Positions 21,265 through 33,576 of a stretch of 64,000 nt of DNA are shown here, one piece after another. Source of the stretch: Diphasiastrum complanatum. Lineage: Eukaryota; Streptophyta; Lycopodiopsida; Lycopodiales; Lycopodiaceae. Location of the stretch: contig CM055097.1 in NCBI GenBank assembly GCA_029204225.1, positions 38,371,106 to 38,435,105 of the forward strand. Reading direction: 5' to 3'. Each line of letters starts with the position of its first letter. The stretch's first letter is position 1. Below the pieces are notes generated by a model, which made no database searches, was not told the origin of the DNA, and saw nothing but the letters and a program-made list of their open reading frames with translations. A program made the translations under genes and the position numbers.

Positions 21265-21760
21265 CCATCCAACCTCAAAGCTTTGATCTTGATGCCAAAT
21301 TGGTTCTCTACAAGAACTTTGAACTTCATGAAAGTGTCAAACACCATAGCTTTTGAAAATAAGAGACAAATCTAGAGTAGTCATCAATGAAGGAGACAAA
21401 CATAATAGAACCACCATTTCTCCTAGTTGATGGAAAGATGAACATCCAAGTGCACAAGTTGAAAAGGATGATTGGATGAAGTAGTGGACCTTGTAAATGG
21501 CAATCTATGTGCTTTGCGAAAGCACATGCTTCACAAGCCTTACCATCACTTGCCAAAAATTTAGGCAAACCATTTGCCTTCTCCTCCTTGATCATGGATT
21601 GCATGGATTTGAAGTTGGGATGGCCCAACCTTTTGTGCCAAACGCTCCTCCTTTTTTTTGTCACAAAGTCGACCATCAAACCATAAAGGTTAGCTTCATC
21701 CTTAGTATCCAACTTAAAGAGTCTTCCAGATCTTGCCCCTTGTGCTACCAATTTTTCATC
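21265..21760 (-). pseudogene. Copia integrase fragment G
   Basis: The open piece 21751-21326 has RSGRLFKLDTKDEANLYGL, then the HHCC domain (VWHKRLGHPNFKSMQSM ... CEACAFAKH) and FVSFIDDYSRF. In other frames the translation continues with MVFDTFMKFKVLVENQFGIK and stops at ALRLDG, right at the second catalytic site. Both flanks are non-copia DNA, so this is an isolated fragment. It is related to copia C and D integrases, not a duplicate of either. Confidence 0.8.
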
Positions 21761-23329
21761 AACAACAGGCCAATTGGCCTATAATTCCAAGGGTTCATCT
21801 CATGAAAAGTATTAAGCTGCACTACTAAAGTTTGGATACACTTATAGAGGAAGTGCAGATCTCATAGTCCAAGAAAGTGCAACATATTGCCTATACATAG
21901 CCTTCCTCATGACATTAGAGTGCTACTGGGATAAAGGGCTACCACCCATAAGGTTGGACATTAATCAACCCTTGCAAATGGAAGACACCATCTAATGTTG
22001 GCAAGGCTTTATTTCTGAGCAATATTTTCTTCCAGTCAGTACGTACAAATGATCGAAAAGTGGTATGAAAATAAGTTTATACTTGGAATAAAGTCGTACA
22101 TAGGTGCTATTCTGTTGGACGTAAAAATAAGATTCATCACATTTGAAGCCATCGGAAGGAAGATCGACTACGAGAAATCTCTCGACTGAAGAAAAGTTGA
22201 GAAAAACAAACAAGAGACTCTCGATTATGTAGGGCTATATTGATAAGCTGCTACGACATTGAAGTTTTGCCAAGACACATGATAACAAAACCAATAAGCT
22301 CTTGGTTTTACGTAGGCAAGTGTGGATCTATGCCTTTCCAAGAACCACACGTCAAAGTTGAAGCAATGCAGTGGGACCTGCAACACTAAAGGAGAGGATA
22401 ATGTTAGTTGATGCCATGCCCTGAGGTGTCGATGCAGTGCCTCATCACTCAAAAAGGCTTCTAGCATAGATGAAGTTGAGAGTTGAGTCTGAGAGCACGA
22501 GAATAACTAATGTTAGCTGTACAATTTGTGAGCCCCATGGTAATTCTCGAAAGATGGAAAACCATGTGGGAGCTAGTAAATGGGCCCTCTCAACTTGAGA
22601 TATGTTTTTATTGAAGGGGCCTCCCTAATTTGTGTAAGTTAGTGATGGTTTTCTTAATTTATGCAAGTCAAGAGGTGGAATTCAAAATGTTATAGGATTG
22701 GAGTCACCACTTGTAGAGTACATAGGAGGACCTCCTCCATGAGATATTGTAACGAGATGATGTTGATTTGATAATTGAAAATCCGTCCATTTGCATTTCA
22801 ATCTATGCTCTATTTTCATGCATTGAGTTTGGGTGCTTGTGTATGAATGTGTTTTGTTGATTCTTCATCTTCAAGTTTGGTTCTGTGATTAGAATTAGGT
22901 AGATGTGCAGGGCTTGGTGGCAGATCATAATCATTCTAATCTGATGTTGCTTTGTGCTTGACTCCCTGAGAAGTTCTTGTTACAAATGTTGAGTGATATT
23001 TATAATAAGCACTTTATTAGCTCTTACAGTTCTTAGTTAGATTTAGTTTTGTTGTTTTGATTTTTTCAGTAGGATTGGTTTCATTCTTCTCCACTGTTTC
23101 TTGCTTAGTTTAGATTAGTAATAATCTGCATTCTATAAGAACCCAAGAAATATTTGAAACAGATTGTAGAACGTAGATATTCGAGTTCTGATAGATCCAT
23201 ATTCAAGTTGAGCATTCATTATCAGTTAGGATTGAGATCAGGTCATATATGTATCGATTGATAGGTAGGGTACATCACCACTACACTACCATTCTACTGT
23301 AAAAATATCTGAGAAGTTGTCATTTGTGG
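21761..23329. other. Unresolved noncoding stretch, partly LTR-like
   Basis: No supported gene is seen. The part from about 22505 on resembles the start of the gypsy O LTR at 60410-60475 (a similar order of words around AAGATGGAA...CCATGTG/AG...CTAGTA), so it may be a distant relative of that LTR. Open frames at 21992-22213 and 22225-22467 have no recognisable content. Confidence 0.3.
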
Positions 23330-23796
23330 CTGAGCCCATTGCCAAACGTAGCAAAACTTTGCACCAAATTAGCATGATCATCCAACAAGCAAGTTAAAAA
23401 CAACTTGAACAACACATCCTTATTGCTTTCACTAATGCATGCTAGTTCGTCACTCAAAGCTTTAACTTTCAAAACAAAAGCATGAGCACCTTCATCCTTC
23501 TTATAAAGACTTTGAAAATTTTTCTTCCTTAAGGTTAGGACCCTAGATGTAGACTTGGACTCATAAACCTTTTTCAAGGATTCCCAACCCTCACTAGATG
23601 TTGTGCACTTACCGACTTCCTTGAGAAGTTCATTAGTGATATTCATCGTGATCACATGTAGAGCTTTCCTTGCCCTCTTGTCATACCTCAATTGTTCTTG
23701 AGGTGTCAAAGGTCTCTCCTCCAAACCTACAACAATATCCATCAAATAGTATAATTTGACAAGTGGCAATTGATCTTGAACACTGTCGGATGCCAT
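23330..23796 (-). pseudogene. Copia gag fragment H
   Basis: From an ATG at 23796, the first 17 codons look like a copia gag start (SVQDQLPLVKL). The frame then jumps, probably by deletion, to LMDIVVGLEERPLTPQEQLR, which matches the gag of element D closely (D reads MDIVVGVEERPLAPQEQLR). It continues to LLDDHANLVQSFA and stops at 23330. No zinc knuckle is left. The frame stays open upstream of the ATG to 23985 by chance or as leader. Confidence 0.8.
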
Positions 23797-25077
23797 TGAT
23801 TTATTAGGATCGAAAGCCAATTGGAGTAGGCAATCATCCCACCACGTTGCTACAGATGCCAACATGGTTAGATCATTGGCAAAAAGCACAAATTGCCTAA
23901 TTGTCAGATCTGACAAATGTCTATACTCGGCCGCATAAAATTGTAAGGCCCAGTTGAAAACCACTGCTATTTGCCAATTGTACACTTGGGGAATTATAAA
24001 ATTTGGATTTGGCCTCGGTCCAAGTACAAAAGGCCGTCGTAATGAATTGCATTTTGATTTTTTTCAGAAATGACATGCTCGTAGATTCTCATTTCCATAA
24101 GCAAAGGCCCGACAAGAGTCATCCACTAGCAATGATGCTTGTGCTAGGGAGCATCATGATATTCATTGTAGTTGGAACATCACGATGGATGACATAACAC
24201 GGAGATTGCGAGGTATCAGTAGAAGACATGATGACAGAAAGGTAAAGACTGAAAGTAAGACGCAGGAGTGTATCAGATAGTTGTAGAAAAATTTTAGAAA
24301 GTTTTGATCAAATTTTTTTTTTCAAGAGCTCCGTTAGCACAAGTGAGAGATGAATTAAATTTCATCTTCTTATAGGTGAATTGGAGGATCCATTAGAAAA
24401 AGTACCAATTTAGTTGATCAATTTCGGACAAAAATCTGCAGGCATGCTTCAGTACTGTGAAGGTTCCAAAAATCTCAACGAAGGCTCTTGACCAAAATAG
24501 CAGTCTAACAAACGTTCTAAAGATCTGACGAAGGTTGAACATTCGCCTAAGACTATCCTTCGCCTAGATATTATAATAAATGCAAATTTTTGGAATATGA
24601 ATTTTGACCAACCTAAATTTGGCATTCTAAATCCATCTGATGTGTCGATGAAGGTTCATAAGGTCTGTAATGTGCTCGACGAATGTTCTCAAAATGGCAA
24701 AATGCTGACCATTCACCTAAGGTCAAAATAGGTATTAACTGGTGAAAAGAACGTTCGCCAAACTCAGTGTGGATACATTTGAGGTGGATCTTGTCTCTGA
24801 AAACTCGGTGAACGTTTTCTATAATTGTATGTACAAATATGACCCAAAAAGTGGTTTTCCAAGTCATTTTCCATAAAGATCTGATTTTGAAAATACTTTT
24901 CTTAAACTTTTTCTAATCTGATGACATTTTGACTTTTGCTCATCAATCTTTTGATTCATTTTTTTTATTTTCACTTTTTTTGTTTTTTTTAACTATCTTT
25001 TCCAAAAAAAAAAAATCAATCAAGTAGTGAAAAACAAAAAAATTGTAAAACAGTAAAACTAAAATCATAGTGTCGGA
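23797..25077. other. Noncoding stretch; probable 3' LTR region of gypsy I
   Basis: No gene is seen. It has T-rich runs at 24900-25020. Short words (GAAGGTT, GTTCGCC, ATTCGCCTAAG) recur between 24470 and 24800. As gypsy I pol ends at 25078 on the minus strand, its 3' LTR would be expected here, but I could not fix its ends. Confidence 0.3.
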
Positions 25078-26160
25078 TCATGTTGGTTGAACTGGCGGAA
25101 CTAGCTGCCAAAACTTGCGTAATCGACTGCCATTCATTAGAGTGTCAAATTTTTTTCCATCCAAATGTTCCAAAATAATTGTTCCATAGTTCAATATTTC
25201 TTTAACTTTGTACGGTCCTTCACCAACAAATTTTAGTTTACCTTTAATCAACTTGGTTTTATACATCAATGCTAGATCTCCTTCCTTCAGATCCTTTTTG
25301 TGTAGTCGGCGATCATACCATGCCTTACGGCGGGCTTTCTCTACTGCTAATGCATGAATTGCCATCAATTTGGTTTCACATACTTTATGCAAAGACACAG
25401 TTGTAGAGATTTGTCATCGTCTAACCTTTCTGTGGTTGCTATGTGTAAAGATGGTACCAAAAATTCAATCGGCATCACAACATCTTGACCATAAACAAGT
25501 TGAAAGGGTGTTTGATTCGTGCTACTCTTATAAGTAGTTCTGAATGTCCATAATGCTGCATAAAGTTTATGTTTCCAATTAGAATGACTTGCTTCAACTA
25601 TTTTGTCATAATGTTGTAGAGAATCTTGTTGGAAGATTCAGCTTGTCCATTACCAGTGTATAACGAAAAAGTCTTCCAATAAACATTTTATCGTTTCATT
25701 CACAAAATGTGTTCTATGATCACTTATGATCTTGATAAGACATCTAAATCTAGTAATGACATTTCCATAGAGAAATTTAGCCGTTGATTTTGCATCTACA
25801 ACTCGAACTACTTTTGCTTCAACCCATTTGGTCATATAATCAGTTGCAACAATGATATATCTGGCTTGAGATCCTCGTGCCACATGATGAATAGGACCAA
25901 CATAGTCAAGGCCCATTTCTCAAATGATGTTTGGAATAAAACCGGATGTAAAGGTTCAGAATTCTGCCATGTAAGACAATGTGCTCGTTGACAAACATCA
26001 CATGATTGAATATAATTTTCTGTATCTTTATGAAGTGCAGGCCACCAACATCCTGATTGTAAAAGTTTGTGAACAATGATATCTATTGAAAATATGTCCT
26101 CCGCCCATTCCATCATGTGAAAACATGATAAGTTCAGGTACTTCATGCGGCAAAACACAT
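25078..26160 (-). pseudogene. Integrase of gypsy I, broken
   Basis: The zinc region (LLQSGCWWPALHKDTENYIQ, SCDVCQRA) is at about 26090-25990. The core gives MGLDYVGPIHHVARGSQARY (first Asp) and IISDHRTHFVNETIK (second Asp). The piece with the catalytic Glu is degraded between 25650 and 25560. The C-terminal domain (25398-25078) keeps EGPYKVKEILNYGTIILEHL, a GPY-type fold. Stops near 25645 and 25400, and a frameshift near 25920, separate the pieces. Confidence 0.82.
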
Positions 26161-26162
26161 CT

Positions 26163-26930
26163 TCACAAAATATTATCCATTTCTCGGTGATACAATGGTC
26201 CAGCTATCAATTGATAAGGTTGTACCTTAAGGATCAATTGTCTATTTTGTACTTTTGTCAAGGAATCATTGGGTTGGCCTAGCATCAGATATTCAACAAT
26301 ATCGATTGCCCACTCAAGTACTACTTTAACATAGAACAATGTAGCGTCTGGTAGTTCATCATCCACTTCAGTATTAATTGGTGCTGATTCAATCCTTGAA
26401 ACATGATCGGCCACATAATTTTGTTTACCCTTTTGACCCACAACTTGAAAATCGAATTCGGTCAATAAATGTAGCCATCTTGCAATACGCCCCATGTACA
26501 TATCTTGTTCACCAAATAAAGTAACAATTGATGATCAGTATAGAATGCAAAATGGGTTGCCAGTAGATAATGTCGACACTTCTTAACAAAAAAAATCATG
26601 GCCAAAGGCTTTCGGGTTCGGTTGTCGAATAATTCTTCACAGGATCTTAAGTTGTCTGCTTGCAAACCTAATAGGAGAGTCCTTCTTATATTCACCTGGC
26701 TACAATAAAACTGATCCAATGGCATGTTTTGATGCATCAGTATGAACATGAAACTCAATTGTCCAGATTGGAGCTCATAGTATCTGTGTAGAAGCCAAAG
26801 CTTTCTTAATTTTTGAAATGCTTCCAATGCCTCTACTCTCCAAATTGGTACAATAGTCAACTTGTATATAGGTCTTGCTAAATCCGCAAAGAATAAAATA
26901 AATATTCGATAGTAACTCGAATTGTTCCTG
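26163..26930 (-). pseudogene. RNase H of gypsy I, broken
   Basis: Fragments include RPIYKLTIVPIWRVEALEAF (connection), KKCRHYLLATHFAFYTDHQL near 26590-26520, and RIARWLHLLTEFDFQVVGQK then NYVADHVSRI (26490-26390), which ends the domain. The D-H-Q part of the fold is visible. Several frames are needed to follow it. Confidence 0.78.
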
Positions 26931-27990
26931 GAGGCTATAACTCGATGATGACTTTGATTTTGGAATAACCTGTAGCAATGCCATGTCTTGATATCACATG
27001 TCCAAGTACAACTCCATGAGAAACCCATATTTGACACTTTTTTGGATTTAAGAAGATTTGATACTTGTGACAACGTTCAAATACTTTTTGCAAAGGATCT
27101 AGATGGTCTGTATCCGCACTATGAACTCCGAGATCATCCAAGTAGATTTCAAGAATTTTTTACAAGTAGTCTTTGAAGACGAACTGCATCACTCTTTGAA
27201 ATGGACTAGGTGCAATACAAGTCTGAATGACATAACTTTATAAGCATAAGTTCTCCATTATGGCGATCTGCAGGTGCAATCTTGACCTGGTTACAACCAC
27301 TAAATCCATCCAAAAGACTATATGCTTCCGCTCCAATAAGACGGTCCAAAATGCTTTGAATAAAAGGTAATAGAAAGTGATCCTTTCACGTCACTTTGTT
27401 CAAGGCTTTGAGATTCACACAATTTCTCAACTTTTCGTTCTTCTTAGGAATGACGACAATTGGCAAAACCCATTATGTATGCTCGATTTCGTAAATAAAT
27501 TCGGCTTCAAGTAGTCTTTGTAGCTATTTTTTATAAGTTCAATAATGTTTGGATTACAACAATCAAATTTTGTGACCTGTGGAACTGCATCAGGCATTAA
27601 GGCTATTGTATGCTCAATAACCGAGGTAGGAATTCCTTTGAGATCCTTGTACATCCAGGCAAAACAATCTTGGTACCTAATCAATAATTTTCTTAATGCT
27701 TGAAATTGTTCAGGAGTACGTTGTGCTCCAACTTGAACAATTTTCTCTGGCTCTCCTAGTTTAGCAAGATTCATTGGTTGAGTCCTAGCTAGTCCATCAT
27801 AATCCTCCTTTGATTCTATTACTTGCTCTTCTGGTTCACGATGAGCCTTGGGTAACATAATCACAACATCATCCAAAGTATAGCATTTGAAATGCTCTGG
27901 CATATCATGCTGGAATTCTTCTCATTGTTCCTTTTCATAAGGGTTGATCTTTGATTTTCGTTCAGCTTTCTTGGTAGGAATCATACACCC
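26931..27990 (-). pseudogene. Reverse transcriptase of gypsy I, broken
   Basis: The open piece 27903-27427 gives LLIRYQDCFAWMYKDLKGIP and the start of the fingers. The catalytic box is YLDD at 27132-27143, followed by HLDPLQKVFERCHKYQIFLN. The stretch between them needs several frame changes. It is an RT fossil. Confidence 0.8.
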
Positions 27991-28025
27991 CTGACGCGGT
28001 AGGTATATCTGTAGTTGGTGCAAAT

Positions 28026-29040
28026 TTAGTAGAGCACTACAATTATTTTACCAGTTACCTTTTCCATTGTGATTTCATAAAAATCAATCATATATCTTAG
28101 TAATTGATTTACACCTACAAATAGGATATTTGAAGCATTGTAGAAAATTGATCTTTCTTTAGTTTGATATGTCTCTTTAATTTGAACGTCTATAATCTTA
28201 TGCATTCCTATGTTTAAGCTACTTCTCTCATGCTTCAAATGATATGACTTTGGAAGATGAATTTTCTTAATACAAATTTGCTTAAATGCTTCTCTAATAA
28301 GTTTAAAAATTGTATCATATGCTTCCTTGCTTATCCCGACAAAATCACAAGCACCTTGAACTAAAGTTTTATCTAAAAATTTTGGTTTGTCCATCATCAA
28401 GTCCTCTACAATTTTATACTTTATATGTGGACTTTTATTATTCATCAACATAGATTCAGTTGATTTACCTGTTAATATACAACCTAATGTCTTTCCGATT
28501 GAATCATTATCTCTGATATTTTGATTTGCAACCAATGTAGACCTACATTAAAAGATAACAGATTAGAAAATAGACCTACATAAGCACATTCAATTAATCA
28601 TCTGAGATCAATCACAAAATACCTACTTGAATGAATGAATCCTTCTGTTTTGGTAACCACTTCTTGAGAGATTCCAAATATCCTTGCAAAAGTGTCTCTT
28701 TTGTTTCTTGTTTTTAGCTTTCTTTGTTAATTTTACCACATCTTTAAGTAACTGTCAATTCTCAGACTAGAATACAATATTGCTTGCTTCTGTTTAGATT
28801 CAATTCTAATGTCTAAAATATCTCTTTTCAATGACTCATACTTTGTTCGAATACCTATAGTTTTTTGCTGCAACTTTTATACATCACACACACTCTCTCT
28901 CTCTTGATAGTAGGAGGACATAGATCTGATTTGACTCTCCAAAAAGTGAATCCTCTGCATTCAAAATTCATTTCCATTATTTTTCAATCTTTCACAATAT
29001 CCCAATAAACCATTATGAAAATCCAAATATCTCTTGAACT
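28026..29040 (-). pseudogene. Unrecognised exon-like pseudogene
   Basis: I do not recognise the protein. On the minus strand, 29035-28740 is one frame with only two or three stops (FKRYLDFHNGLLGYCERLKN, MQRIHFLESQIRSMSSYYQE, TKYESLKRDILDIRIESKQK), which looks like a coiled coil. A second piece (ETLLQGYLESLKKW) follows to about 28626. There a GTAGGT donor-like site and, at 28545, a TTTTAATGTAG acceptor-like site frame an intron-like gap. The third piece, 28545-28026, is 170 open codons (ACDFVGISKEAYDTIFKLIR; VNQLLRYMIDFYEITMEKVT) ending in a TAA. The splice-like layout suggests a host gene rather than a retroelement. It lies between gypsy I and copia J with no visible promoter. Confidence 0.5.
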
Positions 29041-29121
29041 ATTGAGGAGAAAACATGATGTTTTAGGGTACTTCAGAGCTAATTTTTATATCTAATTTAT
29101 AATCTCTATTCATCGATCATC

Positions 29122-30700
29122 ATGGAAGGCTCAACCTCAGAGATCCGCTTGATCAACAAGTTCAACGAAGACGATTTTCACATGTGAAAATTCAAGATGA
29201 AGATAATGCTGATCGAAAAGAAGCTATGGGGATACATCAACAGTTCTATAGCCAAATCGACGAAACCTGAAATGCTATCAGCATGGGAAACAAAAGATGG
29301 CAAAGCTCTTGCCATCATATCCTTGAACCTGAAAGATACTCAAACAGTTCATGTATCAAATTGTACCACTTTGACATGCATTTATGAAATGTCAGATGTT
29401 TCGGCTCGTCTCTTCTTGAGAAAAAAGGTCCTAACCGTAAAAATGATCGAAGGAACCTCAGTCAGTGATCATCTGAATGAGTTCAAGCAGTTGCTAAATC
29501 AACTTGCTACTATAGGTTCGTCTATTTTAGAAGAGGACTCTATGATGTCTCTTCTAGCCAGTCTTCCATCCTCGTATGACAATCTGGTATTGCTTCTGAG
29601 CAATACTCATGTGCTGTCAGAAGTTGACAACAAGCTTATTACAAGAAGAAGCACGGAGCTTATCTATGATGAGTACCAAGTCAATGGCCTTGTACTCCAA
29701 TAAGCAACGTTCCAAGAAGAAGAACTTCAAGGACAAGAAGATGAAGGGGGAGCAGCTAGATTCAACGCAACCACAACAACCACAGAACAATTGACAACAA
29801 CAACCTTGCCAAGACTAAACTCTTCTATGGATACTACAAGAGAGCTAACCACGACATCAAGGACAGTTGAATACTCAAACAAAATGAAGCAAGGAAGAAG
29901 ATGCAATAGCTCCAAACGTCTAGACAACATTCCTTAACAGATGCATACAAGAAGAAATTTTTATTTATCAACTAGAAGGTTACAACCTTCAAGGCCAAGA
30001 GCATTTGGTATGTAGATTGTAGAAGGTACTTTATGGCCTCAAGCAAACTCCTCGGGCCTGGTATGAATGAATCAATCACTTCTTGTTGCAGCACAATTTT
30101 ACTTCAAGATCTGTAGACTCAAATGTGTACCTCAAGAACAAAGGCTCAAGCTATGTGATAATAGCCTTATATGTTGATGATTATTTAATAATCAACAACT
30201 CATCTCAGTTATTGCATGAGAAAAAGTCTCTACTATTACAACAATTTGAAATGATTGATTTAGAGCCAATTTGTTACCTACTTGGTATGGAGATCACTAG
30301 AGATTGCGCAAGCAGAAGGATTACTATAAGCCAAGAAGCATATCTGAACAATGTACTTTGCAACTATGGCATGGAGGACTGTAAGCTGATAGACACACCA
30401 ATGGCTCCTGGATCCAAGCTATCTAAAGATATGTGCCCCACAGGTCTATCAATGTAGAACAAAGGGAGATGAGCATATATTCTTATCAGTCCATCATCGC
30501 ATCGATAATGTAGTCTATGATCTACACACGTCCTGATCTAGCTTATACAGTAAGCACACTATGGCAGTACATTTCCAATCTAGGCCTACAACATTGGAAG
30601 GCTCTGCTATGATTAATGAGGTACATTCAACCGATGAGGCACTATGCTTTGCGCTACAACGAAAATATAGATGCTGCACTTTCAAACTTGTCGTGAATTG
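29122..30700 (+). pseudogene. Internally deleted Ty1/copia J (gag, RT end, RNase H start)
   Basis: The start is the ATG at 29122 (EGSTSEIRLINKFNEDDF). A TGA at 29185 stands where copia gag has Trp before KFKM. The gag domain continues to 29703 (KALAIISLNLKDTQTVHVS; SDHLNEFKQLLNQLATIGSS). After a lysine-rich stretch, about 800 codons covering protease, integrase and most of RT are missing. Translation resumes at VLYGLKQTPRAWYE (30025), then LYVDDYLIINNSSQLL (YVDD near 30170), YLLGMEITRD, and a broken RNase H entry (YTRPDLAYTVSTLWQYISNL). No LTRs could be assigned. Bases 30701-30928 hold nothing recognisable. Confidence 0.83.
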
Positions 30701-30928
30701 ATGGAAGCAAAGTATATACTAAAAGCCTTGCCTAATCTTTGGTTATTAATTGCTCTCAGAGACTTATTTTTATGGATGTTGAAAACTATCTGCTTGAATA
30801 AACATAGTTGTTCATTTGCCTCTCTTAAACTACATTTTTACTTGAATAGACATAATTGTTTATTTGCTTTTCATAAACTACCTTTCTATATGAGTGAATT
30901 GTGTCAATCCAAGTTTTCTTTCGTGTAA

Positions 30929-31502
30929 AAGGGTAGTTTAATTAATACTTTCATAAAGTCTCCTCAGTCAATTGTTGATTATCACGAGGGAAAATGGTTG
31001 CAACTTCGACCTAGATGCTTAGAGTTCTTGGCAAAGTTGATATCAACTTACAAGGTTGGAATATTGTCAACCATGATATTTAGAAATACCCTCAAGTCTT
31101 ATGGCTACATTGAGCGAAAATTTGGTTGCAAGTTTCCATTGTTTATGCTCTGGTCTCAAGAAAATTGTTACCAAACTAATTTGATGAGACCTAATAACAA
31201 GCATGTTTGTGCAAGCTTCAAGCCTTTGGCTAGTGTTTGGAAACACTTTGAAAAATTACACCATCAAAACACAATCCTCATTGATGATTCATCTTACAAA
31301 GCTTGCATGAATCATGCAGAAAATTGTGTGTTTCCATATGTGTTTGGTGGTTGGGATGGCCAAAGTGGTGAAGATTTTTTGTTGCAAGAGCTTTGGCCAT
31401 TACTAAAAGCAACAAGAAAGAAACAGGACATTCGATCTTATATAGTATCACTTCGTATTGGTCAGGCACCAATACTAGAGGGTCATGTACTGTACAAGTA
31501 TT
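30929..31502 (+). pseudogene. NIF/FCP1-like HAD phosphatase fragment, part 1
   Basis: An open frame (from 30929, or from an acceptor-like CTCAG at 30966) reads into LRPRCLEFLAKLISTYKVGI, then SFKPLASVWKHFEKLHHQNT, ILIDDSSYKACMNHAENCVF and LLQELWPLLKATRKKQDIRS. This is the C-terminal half of the NLI-interacting-factor/FCP1 phosphatase fold, including the DD of motif III. In the family these enzymes dephosphorylate proteins such as the Pol II C-terminal domain. The N-terminal DxDx(T/V) catalytic motif is not in the window, since copia J lies upstream. The frame is cut at 31503 by the LTR of copia K and resumes at 34461. It is the clearest host-gene remnant here. Confidence 0.65.
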
Positions 31503-32117
31503 TGTCAAAATATTGAAAAAATCTATCTAATGGTGTGAGTAGGGGTCCTAAAAATGACAAAGATGAATTAAGCTCTTTTGGCTTAGTAAAGACCCATCTT
31601 AGAATAAAATATTCAAGGTAGGTAGAAGTAGAAACTCGAGCTACCATAGGAATTGCCATTTGTACTTTACATGCCACATTTACTGCATGAAAAGACTAGG
31701 TGGCACAATTAGACATAGTGAGGTGGCTTGAATAAGTCTAGATAGCTTGAGAGGTGGATTCACAACTCCAATTCAACTCAAAGAAGGAAAGGAGTCCATG
31801 GATCTATATATATGTGATGTACTCTCATTGAGAAGATGATGAAATTTGTGTGAATTGTAAATTTGGAGACAAGCTCTTTGAGCCCTCTCTCTCTACATGA
31901 GTTTTGTACTTTCAATTTTCTCTCTCTAGCCAAGTTGAGGCATTTATGATGCTTAGTCTTATGTTTTGTTGACAGATCTTGCTTGTAACACAATAATATT
32001 TCTTGTATGATCAGCTTTCCTATTGACAACCAATACTAGTCTGATCTTTATGGTATTATTGGGCTTAGGAGATAAAAAAATACATGTGTAGGGCATCCCA
32101 CACGTGTGAATTCAGCA
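31503..32117 (+). repeat. 5' LTR of copia K
   Basis: The 615-bp LTR has a TATATATA box near 31805-31812. It ends with CCCACACGTGTGAATTCAGCA, half of the palindromic motif. A diverged inverted copy of about 160 bases of this LTR lies at 49489-49650. Confidence 0.92.
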
Positions 32118-32130
32118 TGGTATCAGAGCC
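32118..32130 (+). other. Primer-binding site, tRNA-iMet (copia K)
   Basis: TGGTATCAGAGCC starts at the first base after the LTR. The leader follows to about 32878 and has no coding sequence. It carries a CTGTACGG and a GCACGTGTGAAATCC near 32280-32313. Confidence 0.9.
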
Positions 32131-32878
32131 TACCTAAGATTTACGAGCAAATCTAATCAAAAAGTTTGCAAATTTGATCAGATTTTAAGCTAGGAATTGT
32201 CTAGATTCTATTTTCTAGCTAGTTTGCAGTTTTCTGGTGATTTACAGTTTCAAACCACTTTGAATGGTCCAGATTAGGTACTGTACGGAATTTCAGGTGC
32301 TGGCACGTGTGAAATCCACCCATTTTTAGTTTGATGGTTCTCCCTCACCTTAGATCCAAATTTCATGCAAATTAGCCCACTAGAAAACTAGAAATGTGTA
32401 GAATCTGATACAGTTTGAATCATGACAGTTGGATAAGCCAATCAAAAGTTATAAGCTTTTGAAGAGTCATGGGTAGGGGCACCTAGACCTGTGGCAAATC
32501 ATGAGTACATGTCATTTATTGCTTGAATGATCACAAAAGTCATCCAAAAGTTGACCAATCTCATCTATATGTGATTTAGACAAAATTTATAGGCTCTAGG
32601 CAAATTGTTTCATACAAATAGATTGTATTTGAGTCAATTTGACATTTTTGGAGTATTTCACAGATGTGAAATTCATAGAACCATAACTTTTGCCATACTT
32701 CATCTTTTTTGATGATTCAAATCTTGTTTTAGAGAGATTGTCAAGCTAGTGAGATCTACCTCACAGTTTTTTTTGCTTTGTCTTACATAAGATTTGGTTT
32801 TTTGCCCTTGATTGGTTCCTATAGTGAGAAGATAAGCAATTTTTTCATCCATCTTTTTTGATTTCCATCATTCTTTAT

Positions 32879-33551
32879 GACTTCAATGGGTGTCTTTCTA
32901 TTAGAAGCAAGTGAAAGATTGTCAACCTCCAATTACTCAATTTGGAAGGTTAGAATGTAATCTGTCTTAATACTACAAGATGTGATGGATATTGTACTTG
33001 GCATTGAAGAAGAACCACAAATTCCTCAAGAAACTCCAAAGTACAAAAAGAGAGCTAGAATGGCTCTGTATTATATTAAAATGAATGTCTCAAATGACAT
33101 CTTAAGAGAAATTGGTGTGTGTACTAATGCCAAAGATGCTTGGGATATTCTCAAGTCCATCTATGAGGCAAATAATACTTCTAGACTTCTAACACTAAGA
33201 AACCAAATTTTTCAAAGTGTACAGAGAAGTGATGAATGTGCTTTAGCTTATGTAATGAGAGTTAAAGACCTCCATAGAGAATTGTCATGCATAGGAGACT
33301 CCATCAAGCAAAATGAACTTGTTCAAGTCATACTTAATGGGTTAAAGGAGGAATATGACAACCTTGTTCAGAGTTATGCCATTAAGGAGGAGCTACCAAG
33401 TTTGGAAGCACTCCAAAGTGTGCTCATTTCTGAAGAATCAAGACAAGAGTATAAACTCTTGAAAATGGAGAGACTGTCTCTCAACATTGATGGTAAAGCT
33501 CTCTTTACCAAAGACAAGCATAAGACAAGAAGTAAGAATCAACGGAGCTAA
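32879..33551 (+). pseudogene. gag of copia K
   Basis: The start is the ATG at 32879 (TSMGVFLLEASERLS, NYSIWKVRM). A TAA at about 32958 interrupts the frame, which then stays open to 33551 (DVMDIVLGIEEEPQIPQETP ... VQVILNGLKEEYDNLVQSYA). It is homologous to the gag of D. The zinc knuckle is lost, because the deletion that removed protease, integrase and RT starts soon after the Lys-rich KDKHKTRSKNQRS. Confidence 0.85.
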
Positions 33552-33576
33552 AGTGCATCGAAGAGGATGATCTTCC

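Larger units (their letters stand above)
25078..27990 (-). mobile_element. Decayed Ty3/gypsy pol I (Athila/Tat-like)
   Basis: The minus-strand order is RT (27985-26990), RNase H (26900-26163), integrase (26160-25078). The RT entry (DCFAWMYKDLKGIP ... HTIAL) is the style seen in Athila/Tat gypsy elements. Gag and protease are not seen. The upstream end abuts an unrelated pseudogene near 28000. Many stops and frameshifts are present. Confidence 0.82.

Noticed and set aside
23797-23985. N-terminal extension of gag fragment H as a captured protein
   Set aside because: The gag-like start is the ATG at 23796. The upstream part matches nothing recognised and is most simply an open leader.
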